Source of the DNA: Gulosibacter sediminis
Lineage (GTDB): Bacteria > Actinomycetota > Actinomycetes > Actinomycetales > Microbacteriaceae
Direction: 5' to 3'
Assembly: GCF_023370115.1 (NCBI RefSeq)
Contig: NZ_CP097160.1
Location: 1,240,001 to 1,304,000, forward strand
Length of the DNA: 64,000 bases
Within the stretch, counting starts at the first letter, position 1; each line of letters begins with the position of its first letter. Below, in pieces: positions 45,862-54,130 of this stretch. Under the pieces are notes generated by a model. The model did no database searches. It was given only the letters and a program-made list of their open reading frames with translations, and was not told where the DNA came from. Position numbers and translations under genes: made by a program.

Positions 45862-47145
45862 ATGCGCGCACCCGGCCTGAACGGCCCCGCGAGCCACTAC
45901 TCGCCCGACGACGCAGCCCGGTTTCTGCCGGAGTTTCACGAGAACCGTCGCCGCTCATCCTTCGCCCGCGACCGGGCACGGCTGCTGCACTCGTCGGGCC
46001 TGCGTCGCCTCGCCCTGAAGACCCAGGTGCTCTCGCCGACGACAGGCGCCGACTTTGCGCGTAACCGTCTTACGCACTCGCTCGAGGTCGCCCAGGTCGG
46101 CCGCGAGATCGCGGGCTCGCTCGCGCTCGACCCCGACATCGTTGACACCGCGTGTCTCGCGCACGACATCGGTCACCCGCCCTTCGGCCACAACGGCGAA
46201 CGGGCGCTCAACGACTGGTCGGCCGACATCGGCGGCTTCGAGGGCAACGCGCAGACGCTTCGGCTCGTGTCGAGACTCGAGCCGAAGGTGTTCGACGACG
46301 AGGGGCGGGCATGCGGTCTCAACCTGACCCGCGCATCCCTCGACGCGGCATGCAAGTACCCGTGGGATCGCGAGACGGGACTCGCGCTCGGCACCCGCAA
46401 GTTCGGCGTGTACGAGGACGATCGGCCGGTGTTCGACTGGCTGCGGGCCGGCGCGCCGACCGGGCGCAAGTGCATCGAAGCGCAGGTCATGGACCTGAGC
46501 GACGACATTGCCTACTCGGTGCATGACCTCGAGGATGCGGTGGTCGAGGGCTTCCTGCCGCTACCCGAGCTCGAGGATGCCGAGAACCGCGAGGCGATTC
46601 TCTTTAACGCCGTCGAGTGGTCGGGCCGCAAGTTCGGCGAGGATGAGCTCGGCGCAGCCTTCGATCGACTGCTCGCGCTGCCGTGGTGGGTGCACGACTA
46701 TTCCGCGTCGGCCCGCGACCGGGCGGCGCTCAAGAACCTCACCTCGCAGCTCATCGGCCGCTTTGCGAAGGCATCGATCGAGGCGACGCTCGCGGCCTAC
46801 GGCAGCGAGAGCCTACTGATTCGCTTCGGCGCCGAGGTGATCGTGCCGCGCGAGATCGAGGCCGAGATCGCGCTGCTCAAGGGCAGCGTCGCCGGTTTTG
46901 TCATGAGCCTGCCGACGCGCCAGCCGGTCTACGCCCGCCAGCGCGAGCTGCTCACCGAGCTGCTCGAGGCGCTCTGGGCGACCGGCACGCTGCACCTCGA
47001 GCGCGAGTTCGCCGACCTCTTCGACGAGGCCGACGACGACGCGGCCCGCCGCCGCGTCATCATCGATCAGGTCGCCTCGCTCACTGATCAGTCGGCGCTT
47101 GCGCTGCATGCGAACGTCGCCACCGTCGGCGTGGCCAGCGCCTAG
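45862..47145 (+). CDS. dgt: Deoxyguanosinetriphosphate triphosphohydrolase (dGTPase-like)
   Basis: 427-residue HD-domain dNTPase. The HD motif is RLTHSLEVAQVGREIA with AHDIGHPPFGHNGERAL, and further ENRR and DDIAYSVHDLEDAV regions match the family. It probably hydrolyses dNTPs to deoxynucleosides and tripolyphosphate, affecting dNTP pools. The dgt-dnaG order is a conserved actinobacterial pair. Its stop codon TAG is also the first half of the dnaG -10 hexamer. Confidence 0.94.
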   Translation: MRAPGLNGPASHYSPDDAARFLPEFHENRRRSSFARDRARLLHSSGLRRLALKTQVLSPTTGADFARNRLTHSLEVAQVGREIAGSLALDPDIVDTACLAHDIGHPPFGHNGERALNDWSADIGGFEGNAQTLRLVSRLEPKVFDDEGRACGLNLTRASLDAACKYPWDRETGLALGTRKFGVYEDDRPVFDWLRAGAPTGRKCIEAQVMDLSDDIAYSVHDLEDAVVEGFLPLPELEDAENREAILFNAVEWSGRKFGEDELGAAFDRLLALPWWVHDYSASARDRAALKNLTSQLIGRFAKASIEATLAAYGSESLLIRFGAEVIVPREIEAEIALLKGSVAGFVMSLPTRQPVYARQRELLTELLEALWATGTLHLEREFADLFDEADDDAARRRVIIDQVASLTDQSALALHANVATVGVASA

Positions 47146-47148
47146 AAT
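47143..47148 (+). promoter_or_regulatory. Leaderless -10 hexamer of dnaG; also the dgt stop codon
   Basis: TAGAAT begins with the TAG stop of dgt and is followed by seven bases and ATG 47156. Confidence 0.6.
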
Positions 47149-47155
47149 CGGTGCC

Positions 47156-49033
47156 ATGGCGCGCATCCGACGAACTGACATTGACGAGGTACGAGCGCGC
47201 ACGAATATCGACGACGTCGTCGGCGACTACGTCACGCTGAAGTCGGCGGGTGTCGGCTCGCGCAAGGGCCTGTGCCCGTTCCACGACGAGCGCACGCCGT
47301 CGTTTCACGTCCGCCCGCAACTCGGTTTCTACCACTGCTTCGGCTGCGGGGAGTCGGGCGATGTCTTCTCGTTCCTGCAGAAGATGGACCACATCAGCTT
47401 CGTCGAGGCCGTCGAGCGGCTCGCGGGGCGCCTCGGGTACCAGCTCACCTACGAGGACGGCGGTGAGGCCCCAGATCACAGCAACCGCGTGCGCCTGCTG
47501 CAGGTGAACGCCGAGGCCGAGAAGTTCTTCCAGGCGCAACTCGCCACCGCCGACGCACAGATCGGCCGCGACTTCCTCGGCGGTCGCGGGTTTGACCCGC
47601 AGGCCGCTGCGCACTTCGGCGTCGGTTACGCCCCGAAATCATGGGATGCGCTCTCGAAGCACCTGCGCACGAAGGGCTACTCGACGCAGGAGTTGCAGGA
47701 CGCCGGGCTCGTGTCGACGAACGATCGCGGCTCGAGCTACGACCGCTTCCGCGGCCGCCTCGTCTGGCCGATCCGCGACACCTCCGGGCAGACCGTCGGT
47801 TTCGGCGCGCGCAAGCTCTTCGACGACGACAAGGGCCCGAAGTATCTGAACACGCCCGAGACCGAGATCTACCACAAGTCGCGCGTGCTCTACGGGCTCG
47901 ATCTCGCGAAGCGCGACATCTCGCGCGGCCACAAGGTGGTCGTGGTCGAGGGCTACACCGACGTCATGGCTGCCCACCTCGCGGGCGTGACCACCGCTGT
48001 CGCCACCTGTGGCACGGCCTTCGGCGTCGACCACATCAAAATTTTGCGGCGCATCATGGACGACGAGTCGAATCGCGGCCGCGTCATCTTCAACTTCGAC
48101 CCTGACGAGGCTGGCCGCAAGGCCGCCATGCGCGCGTTCGCGGAGGAGAACCGCTTCGTCGCGCAGACCTTCGTCGCGGTCGACACGACGCACGAGGGCC
48201 TCGACCCGTGCGACCTGCGTCTGAAGCACGGCGACGCGGCGATCGTGTCGCTCATCGACCACGCCGTTCCGATGTATGAGTTCGTCGTGCGCGAGCAGAT
48301 CAAGCGCCACAACCTGCGCAATGCCGAGGGTCGCGTGGCGGCCCTGCGCGAGGCCGCGCCGATCATCGCGAGCATCCGCGACCGCGCCCTGCGCCCCGAG
48401 TACGTGCGCCAGCTCTCGGGCTGGCTCGGCATGGACCTCGAGCAGGTACAACGCGAGGTGCGTCGACACGAGCAGGCGGCGAACGCGCCGAGCGACCCCC
48501 ATGGTGATCCGAGCGGAATCGCCGACAACACCTACGCGATGCCGATCGTGCGCATGCGCGATCTGCCGAACGACCCGATCACCCGGCTCGAGCGCGACGC
48601 CCTCAGCGCCGTCCTGCAATACCCGAAGATGCTGTCAGAGGTGCAGCTCGACGGCGTGCTCGCCGCCAGCTTCTCGGATGCGTCGCTCGACACCGTGCGC
48701 AACGCGATCGTGGCGACGCGCGGCACCCTCGGCACGCCGCAGTGGTTGCCCGAGGTGCACGAGGAGGTACCGTCGTCGTTCGTGCCGCTGGTCACCGACC
48801 TATCGATGGCGCCGCTGCCCGCCGGGCCCGGCCCCGAACAGGTGGCCGCGTACGTGCGGTCGGTCACCGCGGCGCTCATCGAGCGCGACCTGCTTCGCCG
48901 CAAGGCCGAGCTGCTCGGCGAGCTGAAGCGCACTGACATCGAGACGGACCCCCTCGGGCACCGTGAGCTCAGCGAACGGCTCGTTGAGGTCGAGCGCCGC
49001 AAGCGCGAGCTGCGCGAGTCCGTCGAGGCCTAA
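47156..49033 (+). CDS. dnaG: DNA primase DnaG
   Basis: Makes RNA primers at the replication fork. 625 residues: N-terminal CHC2-type zinc finger (CPFHDERTPSF ... CFGCGESGDVFSF), TOPRIM core with VVVVEGYTDVMAAHL and FNFDPDEAGRKAAM, and a C-terminal DnaB-interacting region. The start at ATG 47156 is supported by the leaderless promoter and by MARIRRTDIDEVRART. The next gene is 24 bases away. Confidence 0.97.
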   Translation: MARIRRTDIDEVRARTNIDDVVGDYVTLKSAGVGSRKGLCPFHDERTPSFHVRPQLGFYHCFGCGESGDVFSFLQKMDHISFVEAVERLAGRLGYQLTYEDGGEAPDHSNRVRLLQVNAEAEKFFQAQLATADAQIGRDFLGGRGFDPQAAAHFGVGYAPKSWDALSKHLRTKGYSTQELQDAGLVSTNDRGSSYDRFRGRLVWPIRDTSGQTVGFGARKLFDDDKGPKYLNTPETEIYHKSRVLYGLDLAKRDISRGHKVVVVEGYTDVMAAHLAGVTTAVATCGTAFGVDHIKILRRIMDDESNRGRVIFNFDPDEAGRKAAMRAFAEENRFVAQTFVAVDTTHEGLDPCDLRLKHGDAAIVSLIDHAVPMYEFVVREQIKRHNLRNAEGRVAALREAAPIIASIRDRALRPEYVRQLSGWLGMDLEQVQREVRRHEQAANAPSDPHGDPSGIADNTYAMPIVRMRDLPNDPITRLERDALSAVLQYPKMLSEVQLDGVLAASFSDASLDTVRNAIVATRGTLGTPQWLPEVHEEVPSSFVPLVTDLSMAPLPAGPGPEQVAAYVRSVTAALIERDLLRRKAELLGELKRTDIETDPLGHRELSERLVEVERRKRELRESVEA

Positions 49034-49045
49034 GCCCGAGCCCGC

Positions 49046-49051
49046 TAGGCT
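49046..49051 (+). promoter_or_regulatory. Leaderless -10 hexamer of the orphan ABC ATPase gene
   Basis: TAGGCT, six bases, then ATG 49058. Confidence 0.55.
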
Positions 49052-49057
49052 CGTGGC

Positions 49058-50038
49058 ATGAGCAGCGTCATTAGTGCCCGAGATCTGTCGATTTCGTACG
49101 GTCCGCGCATTGGCGACGCTGAGGCCCGAGTCCTTTCGGGCGTGAACATCGAGTTGCGCGAGGGCGAGATCCTCGGCGTCGTCGGTTCTGCGGGCAGCGG
49201 CAAGACGTCGCTCGGCCGCGTGCTTTCTGGCCGCGGGCTGCTGCGCGGGGCACCGCATCCGTGGCCCTGGATCTCGGGCGGCGAGCTACACGTTGATGGC
49301 GTGAATTTGCGCAAGCCCACCCGGGCCGATTTGCGCCGCCTGCCGCTGACGGTCGGCTACCTCGCCCCGAACTCGGGCCAGACGATGCGCAACGACCTCA
49401 CGGTAGCCGAGAACATCGCCGAGCCGGTGCTGAGCCGCGACCGCCACTTTGACAAGCGCTCGCTCGGTAAGGCGGCCGCCCTGCTCATCGACGCGGTCGA
49501 CCTCGAACTCGGTGTGCTCAACCGCTTCCCGTTCGAGCTCTCGCGCGGTCAGCGACAGCGCGTCGCCTTCGCGCGCGCCCTCATCGTCGAGCCGCGCCTG
49601 CTCATCGTCGACGAGCCGGCGCAGGGCGTCGACGTCATCGCGCGCCCGGCGCTGTTCGAGCTGCTTGAGCGGCTCAACCGTGGCCGCACGCTCTCGATGC
49701 TGGTCATCAGCAATGACCTCGCGACGGTCGAGCGGCTCACGAGCAACGTGGTCATCACCGACCGCGGCACCGTGCTCGCGCGCGGCAAGATCGACGAGGT
49801 GCTGCGCGACCCGTTCGATCCGTATCTGCAGCGGATGCGCGATGCCCGCGAGTTCGCCCGGGCGCCGCTTCCCGGCCTCGTCGACCGCGACCTCGTCGCC
49901 GCGGCCGAGCGCGTGGCCGGCGGCCTGTTCCGCGACGACGAACCCGACGCGGTGGCCGCTGCGGAGCGCGACCGTCTGCTCGAGGATCGCCCCGAGTTCG
50001 CTCGATTCCACACCAACGATGAGGAGACCACGAATTGA
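49058..50038 (+). CDS. ABC transporter ATP-binding protein, orphan
   Basis: 326 residues with intact ABC motifs: Walker A GSAGSGKTS near 48-56, signature LSRGQRQRVAFARAL, Walker B LLIVDEPAQGVDV, and an opp/dpp-like layout with a C-terminal extension of about 60 charged residues. No permease or binding protein lies nearby. It overlaps the dehydrogenase gene by four bases (TTGA). It could serve a distant transporter or a non-transport role; which one is not clear. Confidence 0.85.
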   Translation: MSSVISARDLSISYGPRIGDAEARVLSGVNIELREGEILGVVGSAGSGKTSLGRVLSGRGLLRGAPHPWPWISGGELHVDGVNLRKPTRADLRRLPLTVGYLAPNSGQTMRNDLTVAENIAEPVLSRDRHFDKRSLGKAAALLIDAVDLELGVLNRFPFELSRGQRQRVAFARALIVEPRLLIVDEPAQGVDVIARPALFELLERLNRGRTLSMLVISNDLATVERLTSNVVITDRGTVLARGKIDEVLRDPFDPYLQRMRDAREFARAPLPGLVDRDLVAAAERVAGGLFRDDEPDAVAAAERDRLLEDRPEFARFHTNDEETTN

Positions 50039-51030
50039 CCGCATTCCACCACCGCGAGGTGCTCAGCGCTCCGGCCACAAAGCTCGAGGGCGACGCGCGC
50101 CCCAATCCCGGCAAGATCACGGTGCTGCCAGCCGGATCTGGCCGAGCGCAGACGCAGGCGGTGCTGGATGCCGGGGGAGAGGTCACGGAGCTTTCGGAGG
50201 CCACGCGTGGGCTCATCTACACGTCGTACCACGACATCGAGCCGCTGTTCGAGGCACTCGACGCCTACCCCAACATCGGTTGGGTGCAGCTGCCCTACGC
50301 GGGGATCGACGCGTACGCGAAGCGCCTCGCACCCTACGCCGAGCGCGGCCTCGTGGTGACCTCCGCAAAGGGCTCGTATGCACAGCCGGTGGCCGAGCAC
50401 GCGCTGGCGTTGACGCTCGCGGCGCAGCGCAGCCTCGCGCTGCGGTCCCGCGCTACCAAGTGGGGGCCGTCGCTGGGTCGCTCGCTCTACGGCAATCACG
50501 TCGTCATTCTGGGTGCTGGCGGCATTGCCGCCGAGCTGCTCAGTCTGTTGCGCCCCTTCGGCGTCACCACGACGGTTGTCCGCCGCAGCGCGACGCCGCT
50601 TGAGGGCGCCGATCGCACCGTGACGAGCGATGAGTTCGACACCGTGCTGCCGGAAGCCGACGTGGTCGTGCTCGCGGCCGCCTCGACCGACGAGACCTAC
50701 CACCTCATCAACGCCGGGCGCCTGCGGGCCATGAAGGCGACGGCCGTGCTCGTGAATATCGGCCGCGGCCCACTCGTCGATACGGACGCCCTTGAGTCAG
50801 CGCTGAACGCCGAGGAGATCTACGGAGCAGGCCTCGACGTGACCGACCCTGAGCCGCTGCCCGAGGGGCACCCGCTCTGGTCGAACGACCGCTGCCTCAT
50901 CACGCCGCACTCGGCCGACACGCCAGAGATGACGCTGCCGCTGCTGCTGCGACGCATCGACGACAACGTGCGCGGCTTCCTCTCAACTGGCGAGTTCGTG
51001 GGGCTGGCAGACCCTGTCAAGGGGTACTAA
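50035..51030 (+). CDS. D-isomer specific 2-hydroxyacid dehydrogenase family protein
   Basis: 331-residue NAD(P)-dependent oxidoreductase. The NAD-binding domain shows VILGAGGIAAELLSLLRPFG, NIGRGPLVDTDALESAL and AGLDVTDPEPLPEGHPLW (catalytic Asp/Glu region), with a later LITPHSADTPEM in which the usual catalytic His follows the Pro. TTG 50035 is used because GAGGAG sits at 50021-50026 and the codon overlaps the preceding stop. Substrate is unknown; a pairing with the ABC ATPase suggests a linked substrate, by inference. Confidence 0.88.
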   Translation: MTAFHHREVLSAPATKLEGDARPNPGKITVLPAGSGRAQTQAVLDAGGEVTELSEATRGLIYTSYHDIEPLFEALDAYPNIGWVQLPYAGIDAYAKRLAPYAERGLVVTSAKGSYAQPVAEHALALTLAAQRSLALRSRATKWGPSLGRSLYGNHVVILGAGGIAAELLSLLRPFGVTTTVVRRSATPLEGADRTVTSDEFDTVLPEADVVVLAAASTDETYHLINAGRLRAMKATAVLVNIGRGPLVDTDALESALNAEEIYGAGLDVTDPEPLPEGHPLWSNDRCLITPHSADTPEMTLPLLLRRIDDNVRGFLSTGEFVGLADPVKGY

Positions 51031-51094
51031 CCGGCCTGCTCGGTTGCGCATCCGAGGATTCTCGGATGGGTATCGCAGCGACTCGGCGGTCGAT

Positions 51095-51124
51095 TTCACA
51101 TTGCGCGTCAGGTGATGTTAGGCT
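51095..51124 (+). promoter_or_regulatory. tRNA-Asn promoter
   Basis: TTCACA (51095-51100, one mismatch from TTGACA) and TAGGCT (51119-51124) with an 18-base spacer; the start is expected near 51131, seven bases before the mature tRNA. Confidence 0.55.
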
Positions 51125-51137
51125 GTTCGAGTTGTCA

Positions 51138-51210
51138 TCCCCGATAGCTCAATTGGCAGAGCAGCCGGCTGTTAACCGGCAGGTTGTTGGTTCGAGTCCA
51201 ACTCGGGGAG
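51138..51210 (+). tRNA. tRNA-Asn (GTT)
   Basis: 73-nt cloverleaf. Acceptor TCCCCGA/TCGGGGA with discriminator G; D arm GCTCAATTGGCAGAGC; anticodon arm GCCGG-CTGTTAA-CCGGC, anticodon GTT; T arm TTGG-TTCGAGT-CCAA. CCA is not encoded. Intrinsic terminator follows directly. Confidence 0.97.
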
Positions 51211-51215
51211 CTTCT

Positions 51216-51252
51216 GCCCTCCGCCTCGCGCGGAGGGCACTTTTCTTTTCCC
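51216..51252 (+). terminator. tRNA-Asn terminator
   Basis: GCCCTCCGC (51216-51224) with GCGGAGGGC (51230-51238), loop CTCGC, then ACTTTTCTTTTCCC. It may also act on the convergent permease transcript. Confidence 0.85.
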
Positions 51253-51273
51253 TGGTCAGGTCAGTGTTTGCCG

Positions 51274-52521
51274 CTACGCCGCGGCCTTACCCCGGCGAAC
51301 GAGGAGCCGGCCGACGATACCGATCACGAGCACGGAGAGACCACCAACGACCGACCACACGGGCAGCGTGACGACGAGCACGGCGCAGAGCGCCGCGCCG
51401 AGCACCTGCATCCACTTCGGGTACCGGCGGTCCTCGCCGCGCTGGTGGAGCGCCGCGAGATTCGCGACGAGGTAGTACACGAGCACGCCGACGCTCGAGA
51501 ATCCGATAACGTCGCGAATGTCGCCGACGATAATCAGCACGACGACCGCGACGCCGACGACGATGGTGAGCAGCGCCGGCACGTTGTGGCTGGGGGAGAT
51601 GCGCGACAGTACCGCAGGCAGGTCGCGATTGCGCGCCATCGCGAGGCCCGTGCGGGTGATGCCCGCGATGCCCGCCAGGAGCGCGCCGAGGCAGGCAAGC
51701 GCGGCAGTAATCACGACAACGACGCCGATGCCCGGCGCACCCGACACGACGTCGACGAGCGGCGCATCCGAGGCGGCGAGACGCAGCGGGCCCAGCTGCA
51801 CGAGCAGCGTGATCGCCACCGTCACGTAGAGCGCGGCCACGAGCGCGAGCGTCGTGATGATGGCGCGGGGGATGACCCGCGTCGGGTCGCGCACCTCCTC
51901 ACCGAGCGTGGCGATGCGCGCGTAGCCAGCGAAGGCGAAGAACATGAGGCCGGCCGACTGCAGCACGCCGTAGACCGAGGCGTCGGGGATGAGGACGAAG
52001 GTCGCGTCGGAGGTCGGCGTGGTCGTCCACGCGACGATCAGGGTGACCGCGAGGCCGAGCGCCACGAGCGACACGATGCCCGCGGCGGCACGGGCGGTGC
52101 GCGTGATGCCGACAAGGTTGAGCAGCACCACGATGGCGACGGCAACGAGGGCGATCGCGCGCTGCCAGAACGGATCGGGCACCAGGTAGGCGCCGAGCGT
52201 CAGTGCCATCGCCGCGGCCGAGGCGGTCTTGCCGATGACGAACCCCCAGCCGGCGATGAATCCGGGCCACGCGCCGAGCTCCTGATTGCCGAAGTGGTAG
52301 GTGCCGCCCGAGGTCGGGTACTTCGCCGAAAGTTGCGCCGTCGAGGTGGCGTTGCAGGTGGCGACGAGCAGCGCGAGCGCGAGGCCGAGCAATAGCCACT
52401 CGCCGGCAACCCGGGCGGCCGGGCCGAAGACGCTAAAGATGCCGGCGCCGATCATGGCCGCGAGGCCGATGCTCATCGCCCCGAAGAGGCCGAGTTTGCG
52501 CTCGAGCGCCGGCTGCGTCAC
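51274..52521 (-). CDS. APC-family amino acid permease
   Basis: 415-residue membrane transporter of the APC (amino acid-polyamine-organocation) superfamily with about twelve hydrophobic segments. Visible hallmarks are GAMSIGLAAMIGAGIFSVFG in TM1 and YPTSGGTYHFGNQELG in TM2-3, both typical. The transported substrate is not predictable. GTG 52521 lies four bases after the def stop, so it is probably expressed with def. It is convergent with tRNA-Asn. Confidence 0.9.
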   Translation of the reverse strand: MTQPALERKLGLFGAMSIGLAAMIGAGIFSVFGPAARVAGEWLLLGLALALLVATCNATSTAQLSAKYPTSGGTYHFGNQELGAWPGFIAGWGFVIGKTASAAAMALTLGAYLVPDPFWQRAIALVAVAIVVLLNLVGITRTARAAAGIVSLVALGLAVTLIVAWTTTPTSDATFVLIPDASVYGVLQSAGLMFFAFAGYARIATLGEEVRDPTRVIPRAIITTLALVAALYVTVAITLLVQLGPLRLAASDAPLVDVVSGAPGIGVVVVITAALACLGALLAGIAGITRTGLAMARNRDLPAVLSRISPSHNVPALLTIVVGVAVVVLIIVGDIRDVIGFSSVGVLVYYLVANLAALHQRGEDRRYPKWMQVLGAALCAVLVVTLPVWSVVGGLSVLVIGIVGRLLVRRGKAAA

Positions 52522-52525
52522 GTCG

Positions 52526-53098
52526 CTAGCCTTCGAGCTTCTCTTCGCCGGGCAGCCACGACTTGCCGGGCACGTTCCAGCCGCGCTTGCGCATGATCTT
52601 GAAGGCCTGCTTGTGGCTGGGTACCGCGAGGCGGTCGACGTAGATCACGCCGTCGAGGTGGTCGTATTCGTGCTGCAGGATACGGGCGAGCCAGCCTTCG
52701 GCACGCAGCTCGTAGGGCTTGCCCTCGAGGTCGGTCGCCTCGAGCAGCACCGCGGGGGAGCGGCGCAGCTCGAAGCGCTCGCCGGGCACCGAGAGGCAGC
52801 CCTCCTCCTCGTCTTCCTCGAGCTCCGCAAAGCTCTCGGGCACGAGGGGCGCCTGCCAGAGCCGCGGGTTGATTGCGACACCGCGGTGCTCGGTGCCGTG
52901 CTCGTCCTCCCAGCCGTACACGAACATCCGCTTACCGACGCCCACCTGCGGGGCGGCGAGCCCGACGCCGGGCGCGGCAGCCATCGTTTCGTACATGTCG
53001 GCGACAAGCTCGCGTATCTCGTCGGTGATCTCGTCGACGGTCTCGGCAGGGGTGTGCAGCACCGCATCTCCGTAGATGCGAATGGGAAGGACGCTCAT
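52526..53098 (-). CDS. def: Peptide deformylase
   Basis: Removes the formyl group from nascent proteins. 190 residues with all three motifs: GVGLAAPQ (44-51), EGCLS (metal Cys101) and HEYDH (His143, Glu144, His147). A short acidic insertion (ELEEDEEEG) precedes the second motif. The ATG at 53098 is supported by a TACACT hexamer six bases upstream with no Shine-Dalgarno. It is transcribed divergently from the DMT-type gene and upstream of the permease. Confidence 0.95.
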   Translation of the reverse strand: MSVLPIRIYGDAVLHTPAETVDEITDEIRELVADMYETMAAAPGVGLAAPQVGVGKRMFVYGWEDEHGTEHRGVAINPRLWQAPLVPESFAELEEDEEEGCLSVPGERFELRRSPAVLLEATDLEGKPYELRAEGWLARILQHEYDHLDGVIYVDRLAVPSHKQAFKIMRKRGWNVPGKSWLPGEEKLEG

Positions 53099-53104
53099 GT
53101 CTGG

Positions 53105-53110
53105 AGTGTA
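53105..53110 (-). promoter_or_regulatory. Leaderless -10 hexamer of def
   Basis: Minus-strand TACACT, six bases (CCAGAC), then ATG at 53098. Confidence 0.55.
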
Positions 53111-53136
53111 TCGGCCGGGGGTTTCCCGAACGGCCG

Positions 53137-53142
53137 TAGACT
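53137..53142 (+). promoter_or_regulatory. Leaderless -10 hexamer of the DMT-type transporter gene
   Basis: TAGACT, seven bases, then GTG 53150. It decides the start of this gene, since no Shine-Dalgarno is present and the frame is open far upstream. Confidence 0.6.
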
Positions 53143-53149
53143 CTGGCGG

Positions 53150-54058
53150 GTGCAGTACCTGGGCATTCCACTCGCGATCCTCGGCGCCGTGCTCATGTCG
53201 GTGAGCGCGATGCTGCAGCATCGCGGCGTGGCGCGAGCGGATGCGGCGGGCAACGGCGATGGCGGCGAGGGGCTCGGCCTCGGCAGCTTCCTGCGGCTGC
53301 TCAAGTCGAAGACCTGGCTTTCGGGCACCCTGCTGCTCGGCATCGCGGTCGCGTGTCAGCTCAGCGCACTGCTGTTCTCGCCGCTCGTGCTCGTGCAGCC
53401 CATCGGCGTCATTTCGCTCGTGCTCACGGCGATCATCACGGCCAAGCAGAGCGGCATGCCGGTCGGCCGGCGCAAGGCGCTGTCGATCACGCTCTGCGTC
53501 ACCGGCGTCGGTGGCTTCGTCGCCGTCGCCTCGTCGGTCGCGGTCGACAAGGAGATCACCGAGCCACAGCTCATCATCGTGCTCTGCATCCTCGCCGGGC
53601 TCGTCGCGCTGCTCGGCGTGCTCTTCGCGTTCGTGCGCCGCACAAAGTGGCGCAGCCTGTTTTACGTCGTCGCGGGCGGCGTCATGTACGGCTTTCTCGT
53701 CACCCTCGCGAAGGTCGTGCTTGCGCGCTGGCAGCAGGGCGACTACGGCTGGTACTTCCTCGCGTGCCTCGCCGGCGTCATTATCTCGCTGCTCGTCGGC
53801 GGCTATTTCGTCCAGACGGCGTATGCCTCGAGCTCGGCCGACCTCGTCATCGCGGGCCTCACGGTAATCGACCCGCTCGTGGCGGTGACGATCGGCATCG
53901 TCGTGCTCCGCGAAACCGAGGGCGCGAGCCTGCTCGTGAACATCCTGTTCGTCGCGCTGGGTGCCCTCGCGATCGTCGGCGTGCTGTTGCTGCAGCTGTC
54001 CCAATCGGATGACGAGGTTTCGGCGGTGCGCAACCACGCGCTCGGCCGTGGCAATTAG
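53150..54058 (+). CDS. DMT-type (NIPA/EamA-like) membrane transporter
   Basis: 302 residues with about nine or ten hydrophobic segments. The start MQYLGIPLAILGAVLMSVSAMLQHRG and the central PLVLVQPIGVISLVLTAIITAKQ resemble the DMT superfamily, especially NIPA-like Mg2+ transporters, with LRETEG in the loop before the last helices. Substrate is not established. GTG 53150 is chosen from the leaderless promoter geometry. Its TAG stop is the first half of a TAGAAT hexamer upstream of the glycosyltransferase. Confidence 0.8.
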   Translation: MQYLGIPLAILGAVLMSVSAMLQHRGVARADAAGNGDGGEGLGLGSFLRLLKSKTWLSGTLLLGIAVACQLSALLFSPLVLVQPIGVISLVLTAIITAKQSGMPVGRRKALSITLCVTGVGGFVAVASSVAVDKEITEPQLIIVLCILAGLVALLGVLFAFVRRTKWRSLFYVVAGGVMYGFLVTLAKVVLARWQQGDYGWYFLACLAGVIISLLVGGYFVQTAYASSSADLVIAGLTVIDPLVAVTIGIVVLRETEGASLLVNILFVALGALAIVGVLLLQLSQSDDEVSAVRNHALGRGN

Positions 54059-54061
54059 AAT
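54056..54061 (+). promoter_or_regulatory. Putative -10 hexamer of the glycosyltransferase gene
   Basis: TAGAAT formed by the stop codon of the DMT-type gene. The start is expected near 54068, leaving a leader of about 60 bases with AAAGGA before ATG 54131. Confidence 0.45.
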
Positions 54062-54130
54062 CGACTCTCAGCCTGCGCCGGATGCCCCACGAGCGCCAGT
54101 GCGTGCATGTGTTGGATGACAAAGGACTTC

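Noticed and set aside
51184-52395. 403-codon plus-strand frame opposite the APC permease
   Set aside because: Asp/Arg/His-rich shadow; the minus strand carries a clear membrane transporter.
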